The translations under genes were made by a program, and so were the position numbers. The notes under the pieces are model-generated. The model saw nothing but the letters and a program-made list of their open reading frames with translations, was not told the DNA's origin and searched no databases. A DNA stretch of 64,000 nucleotides, from the NCBI RefSeq assembly GCF_000002985.6, contig NC_003283.11:6820001-6884000 (forward strand), written 5' to 3'. Source of the stretch: Caenorhabditis elegans. Lineage: Eukaryota > Nematoda > Chromadorea > Rhabditida > Rhabditidae. Every line of letters starts with the position of its first letter. Position 1 is the first letter of the stretch. This document shows, piece by piece, positions 1 to 12,249 of the stretch.

Positions 1-1358
1 AGCATTACGCTAACCTTATCGGAAAGCTAATATAACTAAAAAAGTTTACTCCAAAAAATCAAAAAGTGTTTCCTTCCGGGCTTTCAACTAAAACTAACTG
101 ATGTTGATTTGAAACAAATCATAAAAGCCCGCGTTAATTGTGGTGTAAGATACGTGTCAAAGCCGAAATTTCGAAAACCCATAATTGCAATATTTACTTG
201 AAAATTGTTTTGTGACGCGTAGGAACCAACATTTTCAGGCACACAAAGCTTTCGTGGTGGCTTATAAAAAGAGTTCACCTGTGCAAAATTAGTTTTTATT
301 CTCAACACGCATAACATTTCCTGGTTTGATGACAAAAAAAGAAAGATCTCACGCTTCTAACTTCAGAAACATGTCATTGTAAGCTTTTTTATTCGGGTCC
401 AAAAAAACCTTGATCAAAAGCTAAGAATTTGATGACCTCAACTGAAAAAAGTTATGAAATATTAAAAAAAAATACCAGGAGGTATTAAACTGTTACGGTG
501 GTTCTGGCTTTGATAACAACCAACAAAATTCAGATGCTTTCAGATGTTATTATTACTCTTGAAAATCGAGAAAGCTTAGAATAGCTTTAAAAATGTGATA
601 GGGTAAAAAAAATATTTATCCAATTGGGATGATTTATTGGTTTTACCAATGAAAGTTATCAAAAATTTGACAAAATGCGATTAGGTCCTGTGCAAGGGTG
701 TTTTACAAAGTTGAAATCTTTTAAGCTTCTCTAAGTTTAAAAGTAACAATTGTGAAGTGAAATCCAAGTATGCTCCAGTGCCAGTTCAACAGAGTTTTGA
801 CAGCAAGTATACTATTTTTGAACTTCAAGCAGCACTGAGCACAACGTTTGTTTCCCACACTACTGGTTAAGATCAATTTATTAGCTTCCAACAAAATATT
901 TGTGTTTATATTGTATCAAAATTCTTACTAATTGTGAGTAGTTAAAACATTCAAAATTTCAATAAGCTGTTTTCTAGTTTGTCGAAAAATCTTTTCATGC
1001 CATTTTTTTTAACTTGAGTAAATTAGTTGCTCAGCTGCTGCATAAAAAATAACCTGAAAAAGTGTCTTCAAAATAATTTTTAAAATTTTTCGAAACAAAT
1101 TTATTAGCTTTTTATAATGCATAGTGTATCGACAATATCTCTCATGTTCTTTTTTGAATCATAATTCGAAATAATACCTATTTTCAGAATATTCCGTTAC
1201 CATGAAAAAAATCGAGAGAGCAAAAGTTCAAAGCATTGCTTTTATCAGTCATACTTATGAAACATTGATACCGAGGGTGTGTTGTTTGTATCCTAAGAAA
1301 CGATGATAAATTAAATATTTGAAAAACATTATGTATCTTTAAAAACTAAAAATTTATC
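1..1358. other. Left-edge stretch with no supported gene
   Basis: AT-rich sequence with frequent stops in all frames. The only open stretch of note is an 83-codon minus-strand frame at 84-335 without a convincing splice partner in view. It could be an exon of a gene lying to the left, but nothing in it is recognisable to me. No RNA gene or regulatory site could be supported. Confidence 0.5.
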
Positions 1359-1783
1359 TACTGTATTTCCTCTATTAGTAAAACACCTCTATTAGATATG
1401 CATAAAAATTATCTCTCGAAAAATAGTATTGCAGCCTCTATTAGTTTAGCTCCCCTTTGTGTTTACCGTATACTTAAAGATCCAAAACTTGCATTATAAA
1501 ATCGTACTACAAACCAAGATAACTATTACATACGTAGTATAAAAAATCAAAATTGGTAAGATATGAGAACAACTTACAATTAGACAATTTTTGCGTATTA
1601 GTCGTAAAATTCGTCATTTTGGTTCAAGTTTTGTTACTGAAAGCCATGAATTTGTGCCCCATTAGAAAAAAACTTGCTCAAAAGTTAGTATTGCAGCATC
1701 TTTAAGTTTTGCACTTCTAATAGTATTGCATTTGACTATGTGCCCGAAAATTAGTATTGCATACCTTACGAGGAAATACAGTA
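1359..1783. repeat. Non-autonomous DNA transposon (MITE) with TA target duplication
   Basis: The element is bounded by a perfect 12-bp terminal inverted repeat, CTGTATTTCCTC at the left and GAGGAAATACAG at the right, each flanked by the dinucleotide TA. A TA duplication fits the Tc1/mariner superfamily. Inside are several copies of a short motif around 'GTATTGCA' and 'CTCTATTAG'. No transposase frame is present, so it depends on a transposase elsewhere. It sits 25 bp upstream of the DUF288 gene's start codon, where it could affect the promoter (inference). Confidence 0.7.
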
Positions 1784-1808
1784 TTTTTAATTCGATCACT
1801 GATTTCAG

Positions 1809-4800
1809 ATGTCAAGACTTCTCAATTGTAAATTTTCAATATTAGCGCTTGTTATGATAATATGTCTAACCCCTTTGTATTTCAACTACAATTCTGAAAA
1901 TACATCATCGATTGAAGAAATAAAGTGTGTTTTGCTTTCTTTCAAATTTAATTCAAATACACTTTCAGGTTAAACTCATCAATTCCAGTGTCTGAAATTA
2001 ACGCTGAAAATGATCCGATCAAAATCACAAGAACTGTGATACCAACGGTTAGTGCCAAAGTAAATTTTTTCTGGAAATTTGAAGATTTTTGAAAGCGAGT
2101 TTCTACAGTTTTCATGCAAAATCTGATATTGAGTAGATTACTTTAAAGAAGGAGTTATGGATCGGAACTTTAGCAGCAAATAAGCTGAAAAATTCTCAAA
2201 TCTCCTAAAAAAAACTAATTACACTATTCTGTACAGACCTCATACCCAACGCTAGTTCCTGGAAGGGCCAAGAATCTGACAAATACAGTGAAACGTAGGT
2301 TAGGCTTTATCATCAGCAGATTTTGTTTTTGATACTTGGGCTATTTCAGATCTAATTTTGCAATCGATCCAGTATCTAGAATTAAAGCTGGAAATAAATG
2401 GATTGTGGTCACAACTATTAGTTCGCCAACGGAAGATATCAAGGTAATTTTTCATTCGTCCAAATGCAGAGCGTGGGTTAATGAATCTATAAATTTGTTT
2501 TGTTCCTCGCGTTGAAAAAAATCTGATACCGATTTCAAATTTCAAGAATTTATAGTGTGTTCAGCACTGTAAGTTTTTTCTTTCTCCAAAACCTTTTCTT
2601 GTTACCGCACAAGTAAAAAAAAATTTACTATTAAAATTTAAAAATTCCTGTAGATTTTCAAGATAAAACAATTTTGTAATGCTGTTCGCGTATTTTGTGT
2701 GTATCACATTGAGATGTGAAATTCAATTTTCTTTCAGAGACTTGCATCATTTGTGGATTGGAACTTGGTAGTGGTTGCAGATACCAAAACTCCGTTAGAT
2801 TGGAAACTGGAAAATGTTCACTTCTTGTCTGTGCAATATCAAAGACAGTTGCGTGAGTTTTTTTTTTTGAATAGTATCAGTAAATTTTGCGTCTCAATAC
2901 ATAAAAATTACCACGCAAAAAAAAACAACACATCCAAATGAAATTTCTGTTGAAACAATTGCGTGACACTCGTTTGATAGTGCTATTGATTTGCAACTCA
3001 TTAAACTGACAAAATAATAAGATCTATTTAAACTTTCAGCTTTTTCCCTAGTTTCATCACTGCCTTATAAATCTTATACACGGAAAAATATTGGATATTT
3101 GTATGCAATATCTCAAGGAGCTGAATGGGTTTATGACACTGATGATGACAATAAACCTTATGATAAGTTAAGAAAAATTAAAACAAAAACAATAGTTTAT
3201 TTATTTTAGGGTTAGGATTGAATCAATTCAATTTCCAAGAAACCATTTCTGGAATGCGATTTCGACCGAAAAATGGAAACTCTACAGAAATACGGCATAG
3301 TTTACTTTGTACGTGTCAAATTCTCAATTTTCAAATGTTCCAGACAACGTCTTTTCAACCCTTATCGATTTTATGGTATGGATCGAATGTGCCCAAGGGG
3401 GTTCCCGTTAGAACATTTTGATGTAAGCTCTACATTTTAATTATATTACTTTCAGTCTTGAGAAGTGATCTCTGGGAACTTTAAACCGTGTGCATCATAT
3501 TTATGTGCTTGAACATTTTTGGTCTTTTGTACTCTACTGATAACATGCCCAATTTGCAGAAAAAAGATAAGAAACACTAGTCACTACGTTTTCGTATATT
3601 TATCAAACTGTTGAAATATATCAAAAATTTCAGAAACACACTAATGGAAATGAAACTCTTGTTTTATGCTATCAGATGAAACGAGCAGCCGTGCAACAAG
3701 GATTGGTTCATCACGACCCGGACGTTGACGCCATTTATAGGTATTTCGTAACAAGCAAATAGCATAACACTTATGGAGACTTTGCCTAAAAAATGTTGAA
3801 TAACAAACAGTGCGAACAGGGTGCAAACAAATACTGATAACCATAAGAAAAGTTACTGCAAAAAAAGAAAGAAAAGTCTAGTTTAAAAGTCTATGAGTTA
3901 CTAGGAAATTATCAAAAGGAAAAACCCAGAGGACATACTTCGTGAAACCTTCGTCATTTAATCCAAGATTGGAACCAATTGAATATGAAAAATTCAGCTT
4001 CGAACTTCTAGAGTTTAGAGAAATGTAAAATGTTCAAATTTCTAAATGCATTGATTTTATCCAATCCTAGATTGATACATGCTGATTCGAAAAACGGCTT
4101 GGACAACAGATTCAACAAATTCGCTCCCGCTATCACTTTATCAGTTGGCACATATTCTCCATGGAACTCACAGAACACTATGTTCCACAAATCAGCTTTT
4201 CATACTTTGTTTCTTCCAACGACAGTTTCTTTCAGGTTACGATGATTTGAAATTTAATTTCTTACAAATCTCTAATTTTCCAGAACCACTGACATCTGGA
4301 GAAGTTTTATTTCTCAAAAAATACTACATCTATCGGGGTTGACAGTATCGTTTGTGCCGACAAACGCTGTTCAATTTAGAAATGCTCATAACTATTTAAA
4401 AGATTTGAAAGATGAAAAACAAGTTTATGAAGATTCTGGTAGAATGATTGAATTTTTGCATAATTGGAAGTGCTCCACAAGAAATTCCAGCCAAAACTGT
4501 ATAATTGAAATGACCAATGATTTGGTGAAAAAGAAGCTTCTAGGAAAAGAAGATGCAAAATTGATGGAAATGTTTTTGAATGATTTAACTGAAATGGGGT
4601 TTGTCTTAATCCTGATTATATTTGCGGAAGTTCTTAATTTATAGATTTAAGTTTCCCATTTTGATCGAAAATGACTTTTTGGATCCGTATGCACCATCAA
4701 CAAATGAAACCTCCAGAGATGTCAACTGTCGAAGGATGCACTTGGAGTTTGAACTTGTAGACCCAAACAAGAAAGTTTCAGAGGTATACCTCTAATATAT

Positions 4801-6911
4801 TAGAATACGTGGATCGTTAGGAATTTCTCATTAAAAAACATTTAATAAAAGGAAAGTATGGGGGTTTTGGATCAAGAAACTCAGAAAGTCTGAAATCAAA
4901 AACTTTTCCAGGTCACTCAAAAATCGATACAGAAGCTGGATTACTTTGGTGAAATTATCAATTGGTGCGGTGAAACTGGAGAATCAAGTGGGATTGTGCC
5001 ATTATGAAACTTTTAAATGATACATTTTAGTTGTCTCAACCAAGCTTTCTTCACCAAAACAAGTGCATGACCAACATAGAACATCTTATGTTTTACAGAA
5101 GCATATGAACAGTGTAAGTGGGTTTATTTCATTTTTTATTATAATTTCTAAAATTTATTTAAAAAGTTTAATTTAAAAAGTTCAGGTGTTGATAGTGGTA
5201 AACAATTACCCTTGGAAATATGGTATGGGCTTGATACAGCGACTTTATCAACCATACTTCGCCATGGTGATTTTCTGTGGTCCATGGTATCCTGCACAGT
5301 TTTCCGATGACACAAATTTCACATCAACTATTTCTCCAATTAACTATATTCATATGAATCCAGCTGAAATTGAGAAAGGATTCTATGCATACCATTGTGC
5401 CACACTTGTCCAAGAATTAGGCATACAAAATGTTGCAGGGTATTTTCTGATGGGAGACGATACTGTATTTAATATTTGGCAACGGATCGATTTTTCACGA
5501 ATCCATCATTTAACTGGTGTTTCATTTGAGAAAAGTTCTGAGTGGTGGCAGTATCCAGATATAGGTACTTTTTTGCAGTGTAAAAATATTGAGTTGGAAT
5601 ATAATCAGTTAAAGTTAGGCCGGTTTCATATAACGTTTTTTTTAAGTTTGATGATTTCAACCCGTAGTTTGTAGATTTGATATTTTAAAAAAATCAAACG
5701 TGATTAATTTTTAAAGCAAGTCAATTGTTTTTGCAAAAAAAATGATGAATTAAGACAATTTAAAACTCCAACTTTCGAAATTTCATTACAGGAATGGGAG
5801 CTGCCAAGAATGTTGTGAGATTTGTTAACATCAGTAGAGACCCAAAAATTGCTGAAACGTGGAAAAGATTAGACACCGGGCTAATGAAAAGTGGGTATCT
5901 AACAAATAATGTAACCGTGAATGATGAGATGACATCGGGACATGGAAGAAGTTTTTCTGATTTGTAAGTAAACTTTTAAAAAACATTATTGTCATTGGTA
6001 AAAAAAATTAATCTTATGCATAGTACTATATTGGTAGAACAATATAAAATGGCAGTTTTTTTTTTGAATTTGACTACTTTGAAATTTGACCAAAAACATT
6101 GTTCTTGTACGAACTTTCAATTTTCCTAAAGCAATAATGCTCGAAGTTTTTTCAATTTTTCAATTTGCAGAAATGTTTCATACATATAATAATTTTTATT
6201 ACAAAATAAAAACCAAATAGTTCATTTAAAGCTTCTACATCCCAGCATCTGAAATCGATTATTATGCGAGTCTGATGAGAATTTTCTACGAGAACAAGTT
6301 ATTTTTGGAGATAGCAGTAAACAAGTTTCTCAAATCTGTCAATTATCAAACGTAAGTAGAACTATATTCAATGTGTACCTTTATAATACCCATACTCTTC
6401 CTCTTGCGACGTAGCCATAATGCAGCTTTGATGTGTCATAAGAAAGGCCTAAGAGGCTCCATGCAAAACCGACACAGACAAAACTAAAACAGCTCAGACA
6501 AAAACTAAACATTTTAAAGATCATTGTCCGGAACTTCTAGTTACTTATGGGAAAACGACAGAAACAATTGGGATTCATTCTACAGTAAAGACATGGTTGC
6601 AATGCATCCGGTGAAATTGAGCACTCTAAAAACGTCTTACGAGAATAGAACAAGGTAAGTGTGCTTAAAATACCAGACTAATTTTGGTTTTTTAGTTGAT
6701 GTTTTCTAGGTACTGTACAACGATCGTTCAGTCATGGGCTGATATCATATTCTCTGGATCTCAAGATTTCAAAATAAAAGCGGACAATGAGACAAATCAT
6801 ACAAACGGAAGCATAACATTTTTTGGGTCAATTTTGATAATTATTATTGTTTTACTCTCATTCCATGTTTAACTGTCTGGAAAGTTTTATATTCTAAAAC
6901 GACTTACTAAC
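1809..6911 (+). CDS. DUF288 / STELLO-like predicted glycosyltransferase, type II Golgi-type membrane protein
   Basis: Eighteen exons: 1809-1924, 1969-2047, 2237-2298, 2350-2443, 2738-2852, 3040-3166, 3344-3422, 3634-3740, 4071-4235, 4284-4598, 4645-4783, 4912-4987, 5031-5113, 5186-5564, 5792-5963, 6232-6351, 6541-6654, 6710-6911. Together they encode 847 residues in one phase. Residues 9-25 are a hydrophobic signal anchor after a short basic N-terminus, giving a lumenal catalytic region. A DxD-type cluster (DTDDDNKP, about residue 190) and the later motifs QRLFNPYRFYG, CPRGFPLEHF and TTDIWRSF mark the DUF288 family, whose plant members STELLO1/2 are Golgi proteins acting in cellulose synthase assembly. 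A second region begins at VLIVVNNYPW (about residue 520) and carries GDD. The C-terminus has another hydrophobic stretch. The substrate in worms is unknown. The canonical model skips a decayed exon between exons 6 and 7 (see findings), so activity could be reduced. Confidence 0.85.
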
Positions 6912-7145
6912 TTTTTTAAACGGCTATAAATTGCGGGTCTCTACTTTTTTTTCACCCTAACATTTAAAAATAATTTTTAACATTCATTGTACTTATTGGA
7001 GTTGAAACAAAAAAATTTTGAAATAAAAATAAAATTGCTCAAGAAGATGTAATTGGGCTTTAAAGACTATTCACTGCCATGCCATTTTTCGAGTAGTTAC
7101 CACCAGGGAATTCTTCATAATTTTCTGAAACACAACTTTTTCAAC

Positions 7146-8886
7146 TTAAAAACTATCAAAAATCTCAACTGATTGCATTCTCTGTTTGACACTCTCAGGG
7201 ACAAATAACCGAACAAAAATTTCACGGAACTGCGAAGACATTATACAATAGATGATAAAAGACGTTGATGCGTTGAAAGTAAGTAAAATTTCGATAAATT
7301 GAAAAGTCCACTTTTTCACAAACCTAAAAAGCAATCTTTGTATTAAAAGGTTGAAAATAAATTACATATAATAGTCAATCATATATACTGCACTGAAAAT
7401 AGTTACCGCTGCACTCGGGATTTTGACTAGAAAAAACATTATCAAAACTACTTGCAAAAGCCGCGAGGAGTTTTCGATTCCTGATCTGAAATTTATTTAC
7501 ATGAAATTAATTTATGACAAAGTCTATTATCGATTTTTCTTGATTAAAAAGAGTTTCTCAACTTCTCGAAACGTTTATGTATGTTTCTTGTAACTTCTTA
7601 AAACGAATTTTTGTAATAAAATTTGAATATCGGGAACCTTAAAATTATTAAAGCTTACGAGCTTGATTTGCCCATTGTTTTCTTTCTATGAGCTTTGAAA
7701 GAGTTCAGTTTGCACAGAATTAACAAGAAAAATATGAAAAGCAGAAGTAGTGGAACAATCTGAAATAATTTCGTTGAAGTCTGTAACCAATTATTCTCAA
7801 CGTCAAATAGAATCCCATAAAACAGCAAAGACATCCGAAATACGATGCATCCATTTTCAATGTATTCATCAGGTATTGTCACAGCATACTTCCCAGTTAA
7901 TGTTCTGAAATGTGAATTATAAAGTAAAACTAATGTTTCGTATGCATCACTTTTCAATTTCTGTAATTTCAAGCACAGCGCTGGACAGCATTCCGATGAA
8001 AATCCATAGAACAGCCGAGATTGTAACAGCAACTTTTCTGCCTTTCCATTTGTCGCTTAAACAGAAGCAAAACGCTTTTGAGTAAAAATGGTGAAATTTC
8101 TATTATAAACTAGTTAACCTGATGATAGTTTGAAAAATGTTGTAAATTATCAAGGTACCATACAAGAATTAAAAAGTACATTTGAAACATATTTTGGGTG
8201 GTTCTTGTTTGAGGTAAACGTGATAAAATTAGTAGAGACTGTAACACTATTTTTTTGAGGATAATTTTGAATGCAAAACTTTTTAAAAAATCAATTCAAA
8301 AAATTAATTCAAAAAATCTTACCTATTTGAATACAACGCCATAACTCTGCAAAATGTCATCTGCACAACAAGATAATCTGCCATTACAGGCACATACAAA
8401 TTCAAAAAATTTTCTAAATAATTGTACAAAGCTCTTAAATAAGTCTCTTCCGAGAGCAATTTCAACATTTTGTCGAATAAATTCAAAGTCACACTAGAAA
8501 AGTTGCACAGGGCAATCATAATCATTGTCAAATTTATTCCAGATGTTCGCAGCTCTTTTTGGGACAATACTACTATAAAGCTAATATTACAGAAAAAGTC
8601 CAATACGGTGAAGAAAACGAGAAAATAGATATGAAGGGGGTTATATGCTCTGCAAAATTAGGAAACAATTTAGAAATCTTGGGATCACTTACTCAAAAAA
8701 ACTGACTAGTACAGTTCTTAAAAAAGAATCTTCAAATAAAAATTGATTTGAATCGAGCAAATTTTGTTGACAATCCGAAATATCTCCGCGATTTTTATTT
8801 TCTGACATGTTTTTTTTTTCAAATGAGTTGTATTCCACTGTCATTTTATTTTTATATTCAGATATATGTAGGTTCAAAATTTTCAT
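7146..8886 (-). CDS. Seven-transmembrane GPCR, srw-type (peptide-receptor-like chemoreceptor)
   Basis: Six exons read right to left: 8886-8693, 8649-8323, 8055-7951, 7904-7659, 7485-7366, 7323-7146, giving 389 residues. TM1 begins after AYNPLHIYFLVFF. The following intracellular segment QKELRTSGINLTMIMIALCN closely fits the srw pattern (a positively charged turn, then 'R-T-S-x-N...I-A-x-C'). TM3 ends with CRVMALYSNR in the DRY position, and TM7 ends NASTSFIIYCIMSSQFRE, typical of srw receptors. The srw family resembles FMRFamide/myosuppressin receptors, so the ligand may be a peptide. The N-terminus of about 65 residues is hydrophilic and lacks a signal peptide. All splice sites are canonical and I see no lesion. 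It is transcribed away from the first collagen; the two starts are about 840 bp apart. Confidence 0.88.
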
Positions 8887-9724
8887 AATTACTATTTGCT
8901 TTTTAACATACTGTCAATAAGTTCTTGAGACGTTTTCAGCTGTGTTTTGTATTTGAATTTATAACAACACGTGGTATTTTTAAAGTTCTTGTACAAAGTC
9001 TAGACAAAATTTTCATAGGGTGCAGCTGCCGCATATTTGCCTCGTCGTTTTCCGCTTGGAAAACATCCGAAAAAGTAAGATTATAATACAGATGAATTTA
9101 AAATAGTCAAAATATTTTGCGCTAAATGCTAGCAAAAGTGAGATAACAATTTGACATTGTGTCAAAAATTTGCAAATGTTCGTTTTAAATATTAATGCAT
9201 TTCAAGCAAGTATTGAAGCTTGCAAAATAATAAAAAAAAGCAAAATAATAAAAAATCTAACACTCAAATTTCAACAAGGTTGCTTAATTGTCCTGTTTTG
9301 ATAGTTCATTTCACGAATTCAAATGGCAAATTCATCAATTCTCAGATTTTAACATTTTCCATTTTTTGATGCGATCAAGGAAATGCCACCCAAGGACGAC
9401 CGCAATGTCTGTGTTTTCGTTAACTGTTTATTCCGCTTCCGTGTTTGAAAACCTCAGGGACAGTAATGATGTGAACGAGAATATGCGGAGAGACAGAGAA
9501 ATCTAATTTGAGAAACTGTTCATCTGAACTAATTGAGTTGTTTAGTAAGCAGTGAAACTTTACTTTTTCACTTCTGCCTTCTCCAACGATATTTAGCACC
9601 TAGGAGGAGCTAAGTATATAGGACATAGTAGAGGATTGTCTCGGAGAGATGACCTCGGAAGTATTATGTAAGACCGTATAAAAGGCAAGGTGTGTCCACC
9701 GAAATGCATACTTCATCCAATACG
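8887..9724. promoter_or_regulatory. Divergent intergenic region between the srw receptor and the first collagen
   Basis: No coding signal. It contains the upstream regions of both flanking genes. The proximal 130 bp before the collagen is the only segment with an evident core promoter (see the TATA entry). The rest is AT-rich with no repeat I could define. Confidence 0.5.
9677..9683 (+). promoter_or_regulatory. TATA box of the first collagen
   Basis: TATAAAA, 48 bp upstream of ATG 9725. The same spacing (48-53 bp) is seen at the other two collagens. This favours ATG 9725 over the in-frame ATG at 9704, which would lie at the expected transcription start. Confidence 0.75.
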
Positions 9725-10693
9725 ATGAGTACCAGCACCTTCGTTTCTGTGGCTTCGGCCATCTCCGGTCTTGCTGTTCTCGGATGCCTCTTCACTGTTG
9801 CGATGATCTTCAACGACATCAACTCATTCTATGATGAAAAGATTGAGGAGCTCAATGAGTTCAAGGGACTCGAACAAAACGCATGGAGATCAATGATTCC
9901 ATCCACTCGTCCTGTCAACGCCGAATCACTTCTTCTTGGGCGTAATAAGAGACAAGCCCAATGCAACTGTGGAGCTCAATCTCAAGGATGCCCAGCTGGA
10001 CCACCAGGACCACCAGGATACCCAGGAGCCCAAGGAGAGCCAGGACTTCCAGGAATCGCTGGACAACCAGGATCTGGAGCTCGAGTCAACCCACAAACCG
10101 GCCGTGACAGTTTCTGCATCACTTGCCCAGCCGGACCACCAGGACCTGCCGGAACTCCAGGAGCTCCAGGAGCCCCAGGAAACGCTGGAGCCCCAGGACA
10201 AGATTCCTTTGGAGGAGGACCAGGACCAGCTGGACCAACAGGACCTACCGGAGACGCCGGAGCACCAGGACAGCCAGGGCATCCCGGATCCCCTGGAAAC
10301 CCAGGACGTGGAGGGCAACGCAGCCGTGGACTTCCAGGACCATCAGGAAGACCGGGACCACAAGGACCGGCTGGAGGACCAGGACAGCCAGGACAATCTG
10401 GTGGATCAGGCACCCCCGGACAACCCGGAGCACCTGGAGCACCAGGGCATCCGGGACAAGCAGGAACTCCAGGAACTCCAGGAGCACCAGGAAATTCTGG
10501 AGCCCCAGGAGGAGATGCCGGTAAGAAACAAGTCTCATGACTATAAAAATATTTTCAATTTTCAGCTTATTGCCCATGCCCAGCTCGTTCTGCTGCAATG
10601 GCCGCTCGCAAGCGCGTCTTCAAGGTTGCTCGTTCCCGTGCCGCAGTTGCCAAGCGTCGTGTCGTCAAACGTGTCCGTGTTCAGAAAGCCTAA
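9725..10693 (+). CDS. col-141: Cuticle collagen (first of three tandem paralogues)
   Basis: Two exons, 9725-10520 (796 bp) and 10566-10693, encode 307 residues. The N-terminus is the usual nematode cuticle-collagen non-repetitive domain, with a membrane-spanning stretch at about residues 12-30 and a furin-type site RNKR at 73-76. Then come Cys-rich [10 protein letters not shown], a first Gly-X-Y block, the FCITC interruption, a longer Gly-X-Y block, and AYCPCPAR at the start of exon 2. A short Arg/Lys-rich tail follows. Such collagens are secreted by the hypodermis, trimerise, and are cross-linked through Cys and Tyr in the cuticle. A TATA box lies 48 bp upstream and an AATAAA signal at 10722. 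The start was set by alignment with the paralogues. The symbol rests on remembered gene order (T15B7.5), not on a search. The long antisense frames over this gene are Gly-X-Y shadows. Confidence 0.93.
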
Positions 10694-11185
10694 ATTTCTG
10701 GAATTACCTAATGAAAAAAATAATAAATCATTCAACATTCAATCCAGTTTCCTGTAGTCACAAGAAATCTTGCCAAACAACGATTTTGAGATAAAACCTT
10801 TCAAAATAAGACAACACAGAAAGTAGGGTCCTGCAAATGTTAATTTGACCTTTTCATGATCATAAGACCCGGTTTATTTTCTGTTCTCTTCTCACTAAAA
10901 AGTTGTTTGGTCACCAAAACGGTTTCAAGGTCTGTCTCCTCGAACACGGAAATTGGCAACGTACACTAATTGGAAATACGGAAAAATTGAATCAAAAAAG
11001 TAGTACACTGGTTAGTACTCTCTTACTTTTACACAATCTCTTGAAACCCATCTTCAAATTGACAAGTTCACATTCAGAAAAACACTGCCCATCGAAGGAA
11101 GAGATGAAAACCGTTTTTGCGGTTTTGTGAATCTATAAAAGGTGAGACAAGCAATGAGAATAGACACACATTATCGAGTCAAACG
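10694..11185 (+). promoter_or_regulatory. Intergenic region with the 3' end of collagen 1 and the promoter of collagen 2
   Basis: Contains AATAAA at 10722-10727 for collagen 1 and a TATA box for collagen 2. The 250 bp upstream of the TATA box hold the only room for collagen 2 control elements. No other structure seen. Confidence 0.6.
11133..11139 (+). promoter_or_regulatory. TATA box of the second collagen
   Basis: TATAAAA followed by GGTGAG, 53 bp before ATG 11186, matching the architecture at the first collagen. Confidence 0.75.
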
Positions 11186-12212
11186 ATGAGTGCCAGTACT
11201 CTTGTGACTGTGGCTTCGGCCGCTTCTGGTATTGCTATTGTTGTCTGTGTTTTCACAGTTGGAATGATCTTCAATGACATCAACTCATTCTACGATGAGA
11301 AGATCGGAGAGCTCAAGGAGTTCAAGGGATACGAGCAAATCGCTTGGCAGGCAATGATCCCAACCACTCGCCCATCATCCGGATCATCATTCCTTCTCGG
11401 ACGTAACAAGAGACAAGCTCAATGCAACTGTGGCGCTCAATCCCGTGGATGCCCAGCTGGACCACCAGGACCACCAGGACAGCCAGGAGCTCCAGGAGAG
11501 CAAGGACACCCAGGACTTGCTGGACAGCCAGGATCTGGAGCAAGAATCAACCCAGCTACCGGAAGACCAGGATTCTGCATCACTTGCCCAGCAGGAGCAC
11601 CAGGACCAGCTGGACCACCAGGAGCCCCAGGACCAAAGGGTAACAACGGGCAACCAGGAGCCCCAGCTCAATCCGGAGGACGTGGACCACCAGGACCACG
11701 CGGGCCAGCCGGAGATGCCGGATCACCAGGACAGCCAGGACACCCAGGATCGCCAGGAAACCCAGGACGTGGAGGACAACGAAGCCGTGGACTTCCAGGA
11801 CCATCAGGAAGACCAGGACCACCAGGACCAGCTGGAGGACCAGGACAGCCAGGACACTCCGGAGGAGCAGGATCTCCAGGTCCACAAGGACCACCAGGAC
11901 CATCCGGACAACCAGGACATTCTGGAAACGACGGAGTTCCAGGAGCACCAGGAAACCCAGGATCCCCAGGAGGAGATGCCGGTAAGCAAAATCTCAGGAA
12001 CAAACACATTTTATTTTGTTTTACTTTCAGCCTACTGCCCATGTCCAGCTCGTTCAGCTGCTATTGCTGCTCGTTCCAGAGTTGCCGCCCGTTCCCGTGT
12101 CGCTGCTCGTTCCCGTGTTGTTGCTCGTTCTCGCGTCGTGGCTCGCAATCGTGTTGCCGCCAAGAGACGTGCCGCTGTCAGAAGACACCGCGTCCAGAAG
12201 GCTGTTGCCTAA
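11186..12212 (+). CDS. col-142: Cuticle collagen (second of three tandem paralogues)
   Basis: Exons 11186-11981 (796 bp, the same length as in both neighbours) and 12031-12212 encode 325 residues. Domain order matches the first collagen: membrane stretch, RNKR processing site at residues 73-76, [10 protein letters not shown], short Gly-X-Y block, FCITC, long Gly-X-Y block, AYCPCPAR. The distinguishing part is the C-terminal tail, where an Arg-Ser-Arg-Val-Ala-Ala unit is repeated about six times with small changes, making a strongly basic low-complexity end. AATAAA lies at 12238-12243. Exon 1 is nearly identical at nucleotide level to that of the third collagen, while the tails differ completely. 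The symbol is from remembered order (T15B7.4). Confidence 0.93.
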
Positions 12213-12249
12213 GTGGCAAAATGCCGCCATTCTCTTTAATAAATTCATT

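Noticed and set aside
84-335. Minus-strand 83-codon frame at the left edge
   Set aside because: No splice partner, start context or family motif in view; could be an exon of a gene outside the window but not supportable here.
9926-12042. Long antisense and alternate-frame ORFs over the collagens, rich in Gly-Pro, Ser-Trp or Gln-Asp repeats
   Set aside because: They are shadows of the period-9 Gly-X-Y codon pattern; the sense frames have the collagen domains and splice sites.
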